NCBI RefSeq assembly: GCF_001507435.1
Contig: NZ_LMWH01000234.1
Location: 1-64,000 of the forward strand
DNA: 64,000 nt
DNA from: Streptomyces sp. NRRL F-5122
GTDB lineage: Bacteria > Actinomycetota > Actinomycetes > Streptomycetales > Streptomycetaceae
Reading direction: 5' to 3'
The notes under the pieces: generated by a model
The model's database searches: none
Told to the model about the DNA's origin: nothing
The model's input: the letters and a program-made list of their open reading frames with translations, nothing else
Shown here: piece by piece, positions 44,234-53,150 of the stretch
How the letters are laid out: the number at the start of each line of letters is the position of its first letter
Numbering within the stretch: position 1 is the first letter of the stretch
Position numbers and translations under genes: made by a program

Positions 44234-44563
44234 GTGGAGTTGGCCGGACGATGGCACACGGCCCTGGGCCTGAACGTGCTGCTTGGGATCCCCGGCGTGA
44301 TTCCGATCTGGATGTCGTGGTACATCGCGGCGAACTGGCCGCTCGCGGGCCTTGGAGTGACGGTGCGGGAGCCGACCGAGAACGACGGCCTGGGTGCGGG
44401 TCTGGTGGCCTTCGGACCCGTCGGCGGAGCGGGTGCACTTCTGTGGTGGCTGGCCAACCGGCCCCTTGCACGCCGGACCCGGCTCGCGGCGCACCACTAT
44501 TGGCTGCTCAGCGTCCTCGGCGCATTGGTCCCCACCGCCACGCTCATGGCCATCTCGATCTGA
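44234..44563 (+). CDS. Small three-helix membrane protein
   Basis: This 109-residue protein begins with GTG 44234 behind a GAGGAGGGG Shine-Dalgarno. Hydrophobic segments are ALGLNVLLGIPGVIPIWMSW, GLVAFGPVGGAGALLWWLA and YWLLSVLGALVPTATLMAIS. It converges with another small membrane protein gene. The family is not recognised. Confidence 0.65.
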   Translation: MELAGRWHTALGLNVLLGIPGVIPIWMSWYIAANWPLAGLGVTVREPTENDGLGAGLVAFGPVGGAGALLWWLANRPLARRTRLAAHHYWLLSVLGALVPTATLMAISI

Positions 44564-44687
44564 GCCGTCGGCGCTTGGCCGGCCGCGCCCCAGGTGGACG
44601 CCACGTGCCGAAGACGGCAACACCTGGCTCCAGCCCTTCGGCAGTCTCAGGGCGGCCTCGGACCCGGCTGCGATGGAGAGAAGCCGT

Positions 44688-45143
44688 CTATGCCTCGAGC
44701 CCTTGGTCGTGGGGGGTCCTGCGGCGCTTGTGGCGGTTGATGAGCAGGAGGGAGAAGCAGACGACGAAGCAGGCCAGCCCTGCGTACAGCAGGGGCGGCG
44801 CCCACGGCCACACCACTTCGGTGCTGTGGTCGCCGGTCCAGTGGCAGGTGACGGACGGGGGGAAGCTGTGCACGTCCACCGATGTCAGGCTGTAGTCCCG
44901 GAGGGCATCCATGTACACGCCGTCGCCGGTCTTGTCCCCGCATATGTCGAGCGGGTTCGTGAAGGCGAGCCCGTAGACGGTTCCGGCGCCGTAGGCGGCG
45001 AGCGTTGCTGCGATCCCGATCACAGCCCAGCGGGCCGGCCTGGAGGGCTTCCTCCAGGTCACCCACAAGGCATACGGAACTGCCCCGAGAACGATGAGGA
45101 GGAGCGTGATCACGATCGGGCCGAACATTGCGAACAACGGCAC
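44688..45143 (-). CDS. Small membrane protein with external cysteine loop
   Basis: This 151-residue protein has three hydrophobic helices: IVITLLLIVLGAVPYALWV, WAVIGIAATLAAYGAGTVYG and PLLYAGLACFVVCFSLLLIN. A loop of about 45 residues between helices 2 and 3 holds two cysteines (LDICGDKTGDG and SVTCHWTGDH) that could form a disulfide outside the membrane. The tail is basic (NRHKRRRTPHD). The function is unknown. Confidence 0.65.
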   Translation of the reverse strand: MPLFAMFGPIVITLLLIVLGAVPYALWVTWRKPSRPARWAVIGIAATLAAYGAGTVYGLAFTNPLDICGDKTGDGVYMDALRDYSLTSVDVHSFPPSVTCHWTGDHSTEVVWPWAPPLLYAGLACFVVCFSLLLINRHKRRRTPHDQGLEA

Positions 45144-45209
45144 ATTGCGCCCTGACGTTACGTCCAGCCGGGAAAGTTTCTGGTCACGAGCACCATCTCG
45201 TCACGTGCA

Positions 45210-46538
45210 TTATGACCGACCGGCCCTCTCGGCGCCGCCGTGGAGGGTGAGTTGTTCGCCGGGTTCCAGTGACCGAATACGCGGTATCGGGGAGTTCAGC
45301 AGCCAGAGCACCGACAGTGCTCCTCCGACGGCGGCCGTGACCAGCGTCGCCCTCAACCCGAAGAAGCTCGCGAGCACGCCTCCGACCACGGCACCGAGGG
45401 GGCGTATGCCGTAGTTGACGGTGCTGTACGCACCCGCCACGCGGCTCCGCATCCCGTCCGGGGTCACCGCGGTCTGGAGGGAGTTGAGGTTGACGTCGAA
45501 GAGCATGACGCCGAACCCCACGAGAAACTCGGCTCCGGCCAGCGTCCCTGCCGCTGCCCATGTCGGACCGCCGGCGGCGGCGATGATGGCGATGGGGGCG
45601 GGGAACAGGACCGCGCCGACAGCGATGCTCCGTCCCACGCCGATCCGGAGCGAGATCCTCGGGGCGGTCACGGCGCCCAGCAGCGCCCCGATGGACCCGA
45701 CGCCGAATGCCAGCCCGATGGTCCCCGCGGACAGCTCCAGCACCCGGTCGGCGAACAGCACGACAAGACCGGTGCCCGTGAGGAAGGTGAAGAAGTTGAC
45801 GGTCGTCGCACAGCCCAGGCTTGCCCGGAGTATCGGGTGGCGGACCACGAAGACCAGCCCGTCTCGGGCGCGGTGCAGCAGTGAGTCCGCCGTCGGCCCG
45901 AGGTTCCCTTGGACCGGTTCGTCGACCCGTACCGTGCCGATCAGCGCCGCGGATGCCAGGAAGGACAGTGCGTCCGCGATCACGGCGACGGGCGCGGTGA
46001 AGGCCTGGACGAGGGCACCGCCGAGCGCGGGTCCCCCGACGAAGGAAGCCGAACGGCCGGCGCTGAGCTTGCTGTTGGCGTCGACGTAGGAGGACGGCGG
46101 CACCAGGTGGGCGAAGAAGGGGGGATAGGCGGTGTTGAACACCACCCCGGCGAGGCCCGTCAGTACTGCCACCGCATACAACTGGCCGAGCGTCACCGCG
46201 TCCAGGAGGTACGCGGCCGGTAGCGTGAGCAGCACGCACGCCCGCACCAGATCGGCGAGAATCAGCAGGCGTCGCTTGTGGAGCCGCTGGTCCACCCAGG
46301 CGCCCAGCACGATGGCAAGGAGATTCGGGGCCCAGATCAGCGCGGTCAACCATGCGACCTGGCCGGCCGAGGCGTTGAGCGCCGCCACGGCGATCAGAGG
46401 CAGCGCGAGCTCGGTGATTCGGTCGCCGAACTGCGAAACCGTCTGTCCGGCCCAGAAGCGAAGGAACCGCCGGTCCCTCCACAGGGATGCCCTGGGCGCC
46501 GTGGATGCCTTGGGTGCCGTGTCCGGTGTGGAGGTCAC
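45210..46538 (-). CDS. MFS exporter regulated by the coupled ArsR protein
   Basis: This 442-residue transporter of the MFS_3 type starts with LWRDRRFLRFWAGQTVSQFG and GDRITELALPLIA, has a motif-A-like WVDQRLHKRRLLILAD, and shows 10 to 12 hydrophobic helices. This subfamily includes macrolide-efflux-like and secretion-effector proteins. The start overlaps the stop of the upstream ArsR gene by four bases (ATGA), so repressor and exporter form one operon. The inducing compound is unknown. Confidence 0.88.
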   Translation of the reverse strand: MTSTPDTAPKASTAPRASLWRDRRFLRFWAGQTVSQFGDRITELALPLIAVAALNASAGQVAWLTALIWAPNLLAIVLGAWVDQRLHKRRLLILADLVRACVLLTLPAAYLLDAVTLGQLYAVAVLTGLAGVVFNTAYPPFFAHLVPPSSYVDANSKLSAGRSASFVGGPALGGALVQAFTAPVAVIADALSFLASAALIGTVRVDEPVQGNLGPTADSLLHRARDGLVFVVRHPILRASLGCATTVNFFTFLTGTGLVVLFADRVLELSAGTIGLAFGVGSIGALLGAVTAPRISLRIGVGRSIAVGAVLFPAPIAIIAAAGGPTWAAAGTLAGAEFLVGFGVMLFDVNLNSLQTAVTPDGMRSRVAGAYSTVNYGIRPLGAVVGGVLASFFGLRATLVTAAVGGALSVLWLLNSPIPRIRSLEPGEQLTLHGGAERAGRS

Positions 46539-47137
46539 TCCGCGTCTCCCCTCCGCTCCTCTGCTGCTGCCTCCGGCAGGAAATACCGCAACAGCCGCAC
46601 ATCACGGCTGCCGTCCGGTCGCTGTGCCGGGTCGCGCATGACGTACGGGGCGAGGACGGCTTCCATGGCGTCCTCGATGGCCGCGAGTTCCTCGGCGGTC
46701 ACGACCACGCGGGTGTTGGCCAGGCCCGCGATCCTCCGCCACTGCGGCTCGAGTTCCGGTTCGGTTTCGGACAGCCACCGGTGAGGGAGGCCGGCGGCAC
46801 CGGCGAACATCTGCCGGGAGAGCGCATGCGCGGCCGACTGCCCCTCGCCGCCTTCCGGCACTTCGACCCGAAAGCCCCGTGCGACGGCCTCCCACCTCCG
46901 CTTCCGCCGGTCCCCGCCCACCTCGGCGTCGCGGACCAGTCCGAAGCCCGCGAGATGGCGCAGGTGCCAGCTCGTCACGGACGGGGTGGCACCTACGTGC
47001 GGAGACAACTGCGTGGCCGTGGCGGGCCCGTACCGCTGCAGACGTTCGAGGAGCGCAAGCCGCACCGGATGCGCCAGCGCCCGCATGGCTTTCGGATCGG
47101 TGATCTCAATGTCACCCAGACGATTTCCCTGCACCAT
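46535..47137 (-). CDS. ArsR-type winged-helix repressor
   Basis: This 200-residue regulator has a winged helix at about residues 10-95: MRALAHPVRLALLERLQRYG, ATQLSPHVGATPSVTSWHLR, HLAGFGLVRDAEV. The C-terminal part is helical (EELAAIEDAMEAVLAPYV) and not the metal-binding type; no CxC motif is present. ATG 47137 was preferred over one at 47158 because a perfect palindrome occupies the intervening DNA and the family starts shortly before ITDPKAMRALAHP. It probably represses its own operon with the MFS exporter. Confidence 0.87.
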   Translation of the reverse strand: MVQGNRLGDIEITDPKAMRALAHPVRLALLERLQRYGPATATQLSPHVGATPSVTSWHLRHLAGFGLVRDAEVGGDRRKRRWEAVARGFRVEVPEGGEGQSAAHALSRQMFAGAAGLPHRWLSETEPELEPQWRRIAGLANTRVVVTAEELAAIEDAMEAVLAPYVMRDPAQRPDGSRDVRLLRYFLPEAAAEERRGDAE

Positions 47138-47139
47138 GA

Positions 47140-47159
47140 TGTGAGAGTGTTCTCTCACA
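47140..47159. promoter_or_regulatory. ArsR operator over the promoter and leader
   Basis: The perfect palindrome TGTGAGAG-TGTT-CTCTCACA ends two bases from the ArsR start codon. On the minus strand a TTGACT box (47169-47174) followed at 17 bp by AACACT (47146-47151) would place the -10 region inside the palindrome. This suits autorepression by blocking RNA polymerase. Confidence 0.7.
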
Positions 47160-47396
47160 ATATCGGGAAGTCAACTCCTGTGCATCGGACGACCTTTATG
47201 ACGTCCTAGGAACTTGTGCACGAGCCACGGCAGTTGCTGCGCCGATCCCTCTTGAGAAGACCAACAGGGCGCCGCTGCAGTGCCCCTGAGGGCATCCCGA
47301 TGCCCCGCCGTTCCCTCCCCCCGGCGGAACCGTCTGTTCCCGTTGCATACCGGGATGTGTCTGTCACCCGGCGTTCATCCTTTGACGGGGGGAACG

Positions 47397-48497
47397 TTGG
47401 GTTCCGAGAGCACGCTCCCCGGCGTGAGACGTATCGCAGGAATCGTCCTCGCGGTACTGCTGATCGGCGGTGTGGTGGCAGCCGTCGTAGCAGGCCGTGA
47501 AGGTAAGGACACGGGCACGGCAACGAAGACCGTGCGAGGGGTGATCGGTTCGGAGAAGGCCGACTTCTTCGCCGATCCCGCCGTGGTGAAAGCCCTCGCC
47601 GCCAAGGGCTACACCGTCAAGACGGAGACCTCCGGCTCCTGGGCCATGGAGGATCTCAAACTGGACGGGTACGACTTCGCCTTCCCCTCCAGCCAGGCAC
47701 CGGCCGACGCACTGGCCGACAAGTACCACGCACGGCAGCCCCTGCCGCGGCCCTTCTACTCACCGCTGGTCGTCGTGGCGCACCGCAGCTCCGCCCAGGT
47801 GCTCGCCGCGAACGGGCTCGCGACCCTGGACCATGACCGCGGCACCCTTCACATGGCCGCCTACCTCGACGCGGCGCGCCACGACCGCACCTGGCAGCAG
47901 CTCAAGGGCGCCCGCTCGCACGCGGAGTTGACGGGGACCCTGTACATCGCGACCACGGACCCGGAGACCTCCAACTCGGGCGCTCTGTATCTCGCCGCGG
48001 CGAGCTACGTGGCCGGTGGTGGTCGCGTGGCGGCCGGCAAGGTCGACGTGGACCGCACGGCGCCCCTCATGCACAAGCTGATCAGCGTCCAAGGCGCTCA
48101 ACAGCCCAGCTCGGACGCGGCGTTCCGCGACTTCGTCAGCGGTGTCGGCAATCCGCTCGTCCTCGTGTACGAGTCCCAGGTGGCCGCCCTCCTCCACGAC
48201 GGCCGTGGCGTGGACGACCTCACCGTCCTCTACCCGGACACGACGGCCAACAGCGACCACACGGTCGTACCGCTCACGCAGGCCGGCCGCGACCTCGGTG
48301 AACTGCTCAGCACCGACCCCGCGTTGCGCAAGCTCGCCGTGCGGCACGGGTTCCGGCCGCAGGGCGACAGCGCCGAATTCACGGCGGCCACGGCCCCGTT
48401 CGCCTCGTACATCAACCAGAAACTGACCGGCATCCGGCAGGTGCCCGTGCCCACCTCCGCGGTGTTGCACGAGATGGCGCGCCGGGCCCGGAACTAG
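47397..48497 (+). CDS. Membrane-anchored solute-binding-like protein of the TelA operon
   Basis: This 366-residue protein has one N-terminal membrane helix (RRIAGIVLAVLLIGGVVAAV) followed by an extracellular periplasmic-binding-fold domain: GVIGSEKADFFADPAVVKAL, DLKLDGYDFAFPSSQAPADA, LYIATTDPETSNSGALYLAA and VYESQVAALLHDGRGVDDLT. A TTG at 47397 with a strong GGGGGGAA Shine-Dalgarno is the likely start; GTG 47424 lacks one. It is followed 13 bp later by telA. No ABC permease or ATPase gene is near, so it probably works as a receptor or partner rather than an importer component. The ligand is unknown. Confidence 0.75.
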   Translation: MGSESTLPGVRRIAGIVLAVLLIGGVVAAVVAGREGKDTGTATKTVRGVIGSEKADFFADPAVVKALAAKGYTVKTETSGSWAMEDLKLDGYDFAFPSSQAPADALADKYHARQPLPRPFYSPLVVVAHRSSAQVLAANGLATLDHDRGTLHMAAYLDAARHDRTWQQLKGARSHAELTGTLYIATTDPETSNSGALYLAAASYVAGGGRVAAGKVDVDRTAPLMHKLISVQGAQQPSSDAAFRDFVSGVGNPLVLVYESQVAALLHDGRGVDDLTVLYPDTTANSDHTVVPLTQAGRDLGELLSTDPALRKLAVRHGFRPQGDSAEFTAATAPFASYINQKLTGIRQVPVPTSAVLHEMARRARN

Positions 48498-48510
48498 GGG
48501 GGAACCACAT

Positions 48511-49689
48511 ATGACGAACACCGACAACGAGGCATTGACCCTCACCCCGCCCGAGCCGGTGGCACCCGTGCCCCGGGAGAAGGCCGCCGGGCTCGTACCG
48601 CTGGACGACTCCGTCCGCGACGACATGGCCAGGAAGGCCGCCGGCTACGTCGAGGGGCTCGCCTCGCTCGACGCCCGCTCGCCCGAATTCGCGGGGAAGA
48701 TCGGGGAGATCACGACCCTGGGCGCAAGCGACATGCGTGCAGCCTCGGCCCAGTCCAACCGCATGCTGGAGCGTACCGTCCGCAGCCTGCCCGGAAAGGG
48801 GGAGGACGCCCAGTCCCGGGTCGGCGGCTCGCTCGTCGAGCTGCGCCGCGTGGTGGAGGACCTGGACCCGCGCGACATGCCGGCGAGCAAGGGGCGCAAG
48901 TTCCTCTCCCGGCTCCCCGGCGGCAACAAGCTGCGCGACCATGTCGCCAAGTACGCCTCCGCGCAAGGAACCCTGAACAAGATCGTGGGATCCCTGCGCG
49001 GCGGTCAGGACGAGCTGCGCCGCGACAACGCCGCCCTGCAGACCGAGCGGGTCCGCCTGTGGGAGACCATGGGCAAGCTCCAGGAGTACGTCGTGCTCAC
49101 CGAAGCCCTGGACACGGCGGTCGAGCAGCACATCTCCGGCGTCGAGGCGAGCGACCCGGCCCAGGCCGACACGCTCCGCGCGGACGTGCTCTTCCCCGTC
49201 CGGCAGAAGCACCAGGACCTGCTGACCCAGCTCGCCGTGTGCGCGCAGGGATACCTCGCGATGGACGTCGTACGGCGCAACAACGACGAGCTCATCAAGG
49301 GCGTGGACCGGGCGGCCACCACCACCGTCTCGGCCCTGCGTATCTCCGTGATGCTGGCCTCGGCCCTCGACAACCAACGCAAGGTCGTCGACCAGGTCAA
49401 CGCCCTGCGCGGCACGACCGAGGATCTGATCCGCGGCAACGCCGAGATGCTCGCCACGCAGAGCGGTGAGATCCAGCGCATCGCCGCGGACCCGGCCGTC
49501 GGCGCGGAGACCCTCCGCTCGGCCTTCCAGCAGATCTATCGCACCCTGGACGCCATCGACACGTACAAGGCACAGGCGACCGAGACGATGGCGGTCACCG
49601 TGGAGTCACTGACGTCCGAACTGCAGCAGGCGAGTGCGTACCTGCAGCGGAGCCGGTCGCAGGGTGCCCTGGAGGGAGGCCTCGCGTGA
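48511..49689 (+). CDS. telA: TelA-family (toxic anion resistance) protein
   Basis: This 392-residue cytoplasmic, almost wholly helical protein of the TelA family (PF05816 type) reads VRDDMARKAAGYVEGLASLD, QSNRMLERTVRSLPG, KFLSRLPGGNKLRDHVAKYA, LQEYVVLTEALDTAVEQHIS, VRRNNDELIKGVDRAATTTV and RISVMLASALDNQRKVVDQV. TelA proteins are associated with tellurite and other stress resistance, but their biochemical role is unsettled. Its stop overlaps the GTG start of the next gene (GTGA). Here it is locked into an operon with two solute-binding-like proteins and a VWA domain. Confidence 0.88.
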   Translation: MTNTDNEALTLTPPEPVAPVPREKAAGLVPLDDSVRDDMARKAAGYVEGLASLDARSPEFAGKIGEITTLGASDMRAASAQSNRMLERTVRSLPGKGEDAQSRVGGSLVELRRVVEDLDPRDMPASKGRKFLSRLPGGNKLRDHVAKYASAQGTLNKIVGSLRGGQDELRRDNAALQTERVRLWETMGKLQEYVVLTEALDTAVEQHISGVEASDPAQADTLRADVLFPVRQKHQDLLTQLAVCAQGYLAMDVVRRNNDELIKGVDRAATTTVSALRISVMLASALDNQRKVVDQVNALRGTTEDLIRGNAEMLATQSGEIQRIAADPAVGAETLRSAFQQIYRTLDAIDTYKAQATETMAVTVESLTSELQQASAYLQRSRSQGALEGGLA

Positions 49690-51224
49690 GACGACGCCTC
49701 GCCCTGATCGCCGGCCTCGCCCTCCTGCTGACGGCCTGCACCACACAACACCAGCAGTCCGAGGAAGACGGGTCGCAGCCCCGGCCCGGCACCCTCCGCG
49801 TTCTCGCGTCCAGTGAACTGAGCGACATGGCCCCGGTCCTCGACCAGGTCCGCAAGAGCACCGGTATCACGGTCCGCCCCACCTACATCGGCACCCTCGA
49901 TGCCGTGGACCTGCTCGCCAAGGGCAAGGCGGACGGCGCATACGACGCCCTCTGGCTGTCCTCCAACGACTATCTCCGTCTGCGCCCCGACGCCGCCAAG
50001 AAGGTCGTCTCCGAGACACCGGTCATGTTCAGCCCGGTGGCCATCGGTGTCCGTGCCCAGACCGTGCGCTCCCTCAACTGGAAGCCCGATCAGGTCACAT
50101 GGTCGCAGATCGAGAAGGCCGTGCAGGACGGCAGGCTGACGTACGGCATGACCGATCCCGCCCGCTCCAACTCGGGCTTCTCGACTCTGATCTCCGTGGC
50201 GTCCGGTCTGTCCGGCGCCCAGTCCGCCCTCACCGACGCGGACGTCGAGAAGGCCACCCCGAAGCTGAAGGAGTTCTTCAAGGGACAGAAGCTGACGTCG
50301 GGGTCGTCCGGCTGGCTGGCCTCCGCCTATGCCCACCGCGGCAACGTCGACGCCCTGCTCAACTACGAGTCCGTCCTCAGGGGCATGCCGGGCCTGACCG
50401 TGATCCGCCCCCGCGACGGCGTCGTCACCGCCGACTATCCGCTCTCCTCCCTGGCGTCGTCCGATCCCGACACACGCGACGAGGTCCGCCGGCTCGCCGA
50501 GGCGCTGCGCACCCCGGCCGTGCAGCGGCTGATCACCGAGCGCACCCACCGCCGCCCGGTGGTCGCCTCAGTAGCGCCTGGCCCGGGTCTCGACACGAGC
50601 CGGCGCCGCGAACTCCCCTTCCCAGGCACCCGTTCCGTCGCCGACCGCCTCCTCGACTCGTACGAGAACAAGCTCCGCCGGCCCTCCCGCACGGTGTACG
50701 TGCTGGACACCTCGGGTTCGATGGAGGGCAAGCGCCTCGAACGACTCAAGACGGCTCTTCTGGACCTCACGGGAGATTTCCGCGACCGTGAAGAGGTCAC
50801 GTTGATGCCGTTCGGCTCGGAGGTGAAGAGTGTGCGCACCCATATCGTCGAGCCCACCGATCCTCAACGTGGCCTCGACGCGATCCGCGCGGACACCCGA
50901 GCCCTCGAAGCCGGTGGCAACACCGCGATCTACACATCGCTGGAGAAGGCCTACGAGCACCTCGGTGACGACCGTGACACCTTCACGTCGATCGTGCTGA
51001 TGACCGACGGTGAGAACACCAGCGGGGCAAAGGCCGGCGAGTTCGACGGCTTCCATCGCGGTCTCAGCGGCCACCAGCGCGACATCCCCGTCTTCCCCAT
51101 CCTGTTCGGCGACTCCGACAAGACGGAGCTGGAGCACATCGCCGAACTCACCGGCGGCCGTCTCTTCGACGCCCAAAAGGGCTCGCTCGACGGGGCCTTC
51201 GAGGAGATCCGTGGCTACCAATAG
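49686..51224 (+). CDS. Lipoprotein with solute-binding and VWA domains
   Basis: This 512-residue lipoprotein has a signal peptide with lipobox LLTAC (Cys18). A solute-binding domain spans about residues 38-285 (LRVLASSELSDMAPVLDQVR, YDALWLSSNDYLRLRP, GMTDPARSNSGFSTLISVAS). It is fused to a von Willebrand factor A domain from about residue 325. The VWA domain keeps a complete MIDAS: DTSGSM at 341-346, a GGNTAIYTSL threonine region and LMTDGENTSG. The protein should sit on the outer face of the membrane. It is coupled to telA (GTGA overlap). Its substrate-binding half resembles the first gene's product, suggesting duplication. Confidence 0.88.
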   Translation: MRRRLALIAGLALLLTACTTQHQQSEEDGSQPRPGTLRVLASSELSDMAPVLDQVRKSTGITVRPTYIGTLDAVDLLAKGKADGAYDALWLSSNDYLRLRPDAAKKVVSETPVMFSPVAIGVRAQTVRSLNWKPDQVTWSQIEKAVQDGRLTYGMTDPARSNSGFSTLISVASGLSGAQSALTDADVEKATPKLKEFFKGQKLTSGSSGWLASAYAHRGNVDALLNYESVLRGMPGLTVIRPRDGVVTADYPLSSLASSDPDTRDEVRRLAEALRTPAVQRLITERTHRRPVVASVAPGPGLDTSRRRELPFPGTRSVADRLLDSYENKLRRPSRTVYVLDTSGSMEGKRLERLKTALLDLTGDFRDREEVTLMPFGSEVKSVRTHIVEPTDPQRGLDAIRADTRALEAGGNTAIYTSLEKAYEHLGDDRDTFTSIVLMTDGENTSGAKAGEFDGFHRGLSGHQRDIPVFPILFGDSDKTELEHIAELTGGRLFDAQKGSLDGAFEEIRGYQ

Positions 51225-51813
51225 TTTCATGCGCTACGTCGAATCCCGGAAGAACCTCCTCGGGAGCGCCGGTGGGATCGTGGGCCTCGGGCTCACCTTC
51301 ACCGGCGTCGCGGGCGCGTACTGGCCCGTCGTGGTCGCCGGCCTCTACGGTGCGGGTGCCCTGATCGCGCCGCCGGAGCGTCCGGCGCCACCCGACTTCC
51401 CCGATCCGTCGGCTCAACTGGACGAACTGCGCGCCGACTTCGAGAAGCTGCGTGTGTACCTCTCCGACGTCGAGCTACCGCCCGCCGCCTCGGGCAGGCT
51501 CACAGAACTGACGGAGCTGATTGCCGCGTTGCTCGACCCGGGCTGGGTCGCCGAGGTCCTCGCGCAGGACCCCGAGGGCGTCCACATGCTCTCCCGCGTC
51601 GTGCGGCAGGACGTACCGGAAGCTGTCGACACCTATGTACGCACCCGCTGGTGGAACCGTCTCGCACCCGGGCAGGAACCACCGGAACGCCATCTCGACC
51701 GGCAGCTCGGCCTGCTCCAGGACGAGGCGGGCCGACTCGCCACAGCCCTGCGTGAAACCGAGGCACGGCGCCAGGAGATCCACACCCGTTATCTGGAGGA
51801 CCGCTCCAACTAG
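51211..51813 (+). CDS. Small membrane protein with helical tail, TelA operon
   Basis: This 200-residue protein starts from GTG 51211, inside the end of the VWA gene, behind GAGGAG (51201-51206); an ATG at 51229 lacks a Shine-Dalgarno. A hydrophobic pair (SAGGIVGLGLTFTGVAGAYW, PVVVAGLYGAGALIAPPERP) precedes a soluble helical region (QLDELRADFEKLRVYLSDVE) and a C-terminal coiled-coil-like helix (LGLLQDEAGRLATALRETEA). No family is recognised. The overlap with the VWA gene indicates it belongs to the same system. Confidence 0.7.
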   Translation: MATNSFMRYVESRKNLLGSAGGIVGLGLTFTGVAGAYWPVVVAGLYGAGALIAPPERPAPPDFPDPSAQLDELRADFEKLRVYLSDVELPPAASGRLTELTELIAALLDPGWVAEVLAQDPEGVHMLSRVVRQDVPEAVDTYVRTRWWNRLAPGQEPPERHLDRQLGLLQDEAGRLATALRETEARRQEIHTRYLEDRSN

Positions 51814-52008
51814 AAGGCCGCCGAGGGCTCCGCCCATCACTGCCGCGCTCGGCTGTTCTCGTGGACCGCTGAAGAGCGACATCACCGATGTGGGCTCCGC
51901 CGGCACCCCGGCGGTGGAAATCCGTGTACCGCACGTCAGTCGGAGTCGGGGCGCAACATGAGTACGCCTACTCAGTTGCATCCGCCCCGGCAGCGGCATG
52001 GTGGGGAC

Positions 52009-52304
52009 ATGCGGCAGCCGACGTGGTGGTTGGATCTCTTGGTCGCGATTGTCCTCATTCCGGCGTCACGGCTGTTCATCCTCTGGCACGGGGCTCCGTC
52101 CTGTTCTCGGGTGAGGATTTCGGAAACGTCGGTAGACGCACGGCGGTCGCCGCGCGCCGAGCGGCATGGATCAGCGCGAGTGCCGCGATGGTGGCGGGCG
52201 GCGGGTTGATGGCCCTGCGGCTCTGGGTCGCCGAGTCCGTTCACCTGCTCCTCCTCGGTGCGGCGACCGTTCTGTTCGCCGGGGTGGCAACACAGCAGCG
52301 TTGA
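52009..52304 (+). pseudogene. Small membrane protein, probably frameshifted
   Basis: ATG 52009 encodes MRQPTWWLDLLVAIVLIPAS (a membrane helix). Near 52090 the sensible continuation moves to another frame: LFSGEDFGNVGRRTAVAARR, AMVAGGGLMALRLWVAESVH and LLLLGAATVLFAGVATQQR, with a stop at 52304. Together these make a plausible three-helix protein of about 97 residues. The assignment rests on composition only. Confidence 0.4.
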
Positions 52305-52618
52305 TCTGCCGGCAAGGCCGCCGTCAGGGAACTCCGCAGGACGTCGGGCCGTCTGTCGGACTCGGATCGTGCTCGCCCGGAGGTCTCGTACGCCCTCATA
52401 CGCAGTCTTCAGCGGAATCGCCTGCAGCGAACCGCGGAGAGGAGTCCGGGGCGGCCGCAGTCGGCTACGACACCGTGAGGCGTTCCGGGGGCCTCATGCC
52501 GATCTGATCCGCATCCCGGCCTTGAAAGGCACAGGGGTACGAACGCAGCAGATGCAGCTCACGCCATGGAGGGTGATCCTGGAGTGGTCGCGGAACCACT
52601 GCTTCGAGGAGGACCACG
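52305..52618. other. Intergenic, no supported gene
   Basis: This region lies upstream of the antitoxin-like gene. No hairpin, repeat or domain-bearing frame was recognised, apart from the GAGGAGG Shine-Dalgarno of the next gene. Confidence 0.5.
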
Positions 52619-52810
52619 ATGTCCGTGATGGACAAGCTCAAGCAGATGCTGCGGGGCCACGAGGCTCAATCGGATCAGGCCATCGACAAGGCGGGGGACT
52701 ACGTCGATGAAAGGACCCAGAACAAGTACCAGAGCCAGGTCGACACGGCCCAGGACAAGATGAGGGACCAGTTCGGCGAACGAGGTCGGGACAACCCGCC
52801 ACAGCGGTAG
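52619..52810 (+). CDS. MT0933-type antitoxin-like protein
   Basis: This 63-residue, highly charged helical protein reads MDKLKQMLRGHEAQSDQAID, KAGDYVDERTQNKYQSQVDT and AQDKMRDQFGERG. This is the pattern of the MT0933_antitox family (PF14013), where DK...D...K.AGD..D..T..KY is conserved. No toxin gene is adjacent, and many solitary copies exist in Streptomyces, so a true antitoxin role is doubtful. GAGGAGG lies 7 bases before the ATG. Confidence 0.8.
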   Translation: MSVMDKLKQMLRGHEAQSDQAIDKAGDYVDERTQNKYQSQVDTAQDKMRDQFGERGRDNPPQR

Positions 52811-53090
52811 CGCAGGACGTCGTCACCAGGTGCCCGTCGCAGCGGAAGAGCGCGCTCGTGGCTTACGGCTTCGATGCCCTTGGGCTTCCGAGATCCTTGC
52901 AGTGACAGCTACTGCCGGCTTCATCGCAGCCCGGGTCGGCGCCGGGTCGGCACGACCCTGGATCATGCGCCGACGACCTCGATGCCGTCGCCGCTCCCGG
53001 CGGACCCACTGCGTCCCAGAGTGCGGTACCGCATTGCCCGTGGTATGTGGGGCGGACGTTCTCCGCCGGGTGTCACGTGATCGGGCTGTA

Positions 53091-53128
53091 GCGAGTAGGG
53101 CGTCCGCTCCAGCGGACGCCCTACTCGC
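53091..53128. terminator. Perfect 18-bp hairpin, bidirectional terminator
   Basis: GCGAGTAGGGCGTCCGCT and AGCGGACGCCCTACTCGC are exact reverse complements around CC. The hairpin sits between convergent genes. There is no T-run. Confidence 0.75.
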
Positions 53129-53150
53129 GCTACCGGCTGCTTGCGCTGGG

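Noticed and set aside
52619..52810. Toxin-antitoxin pair
   Set aside because: Only the antitoxin-like protein is present; no toxin gene lies on either side.
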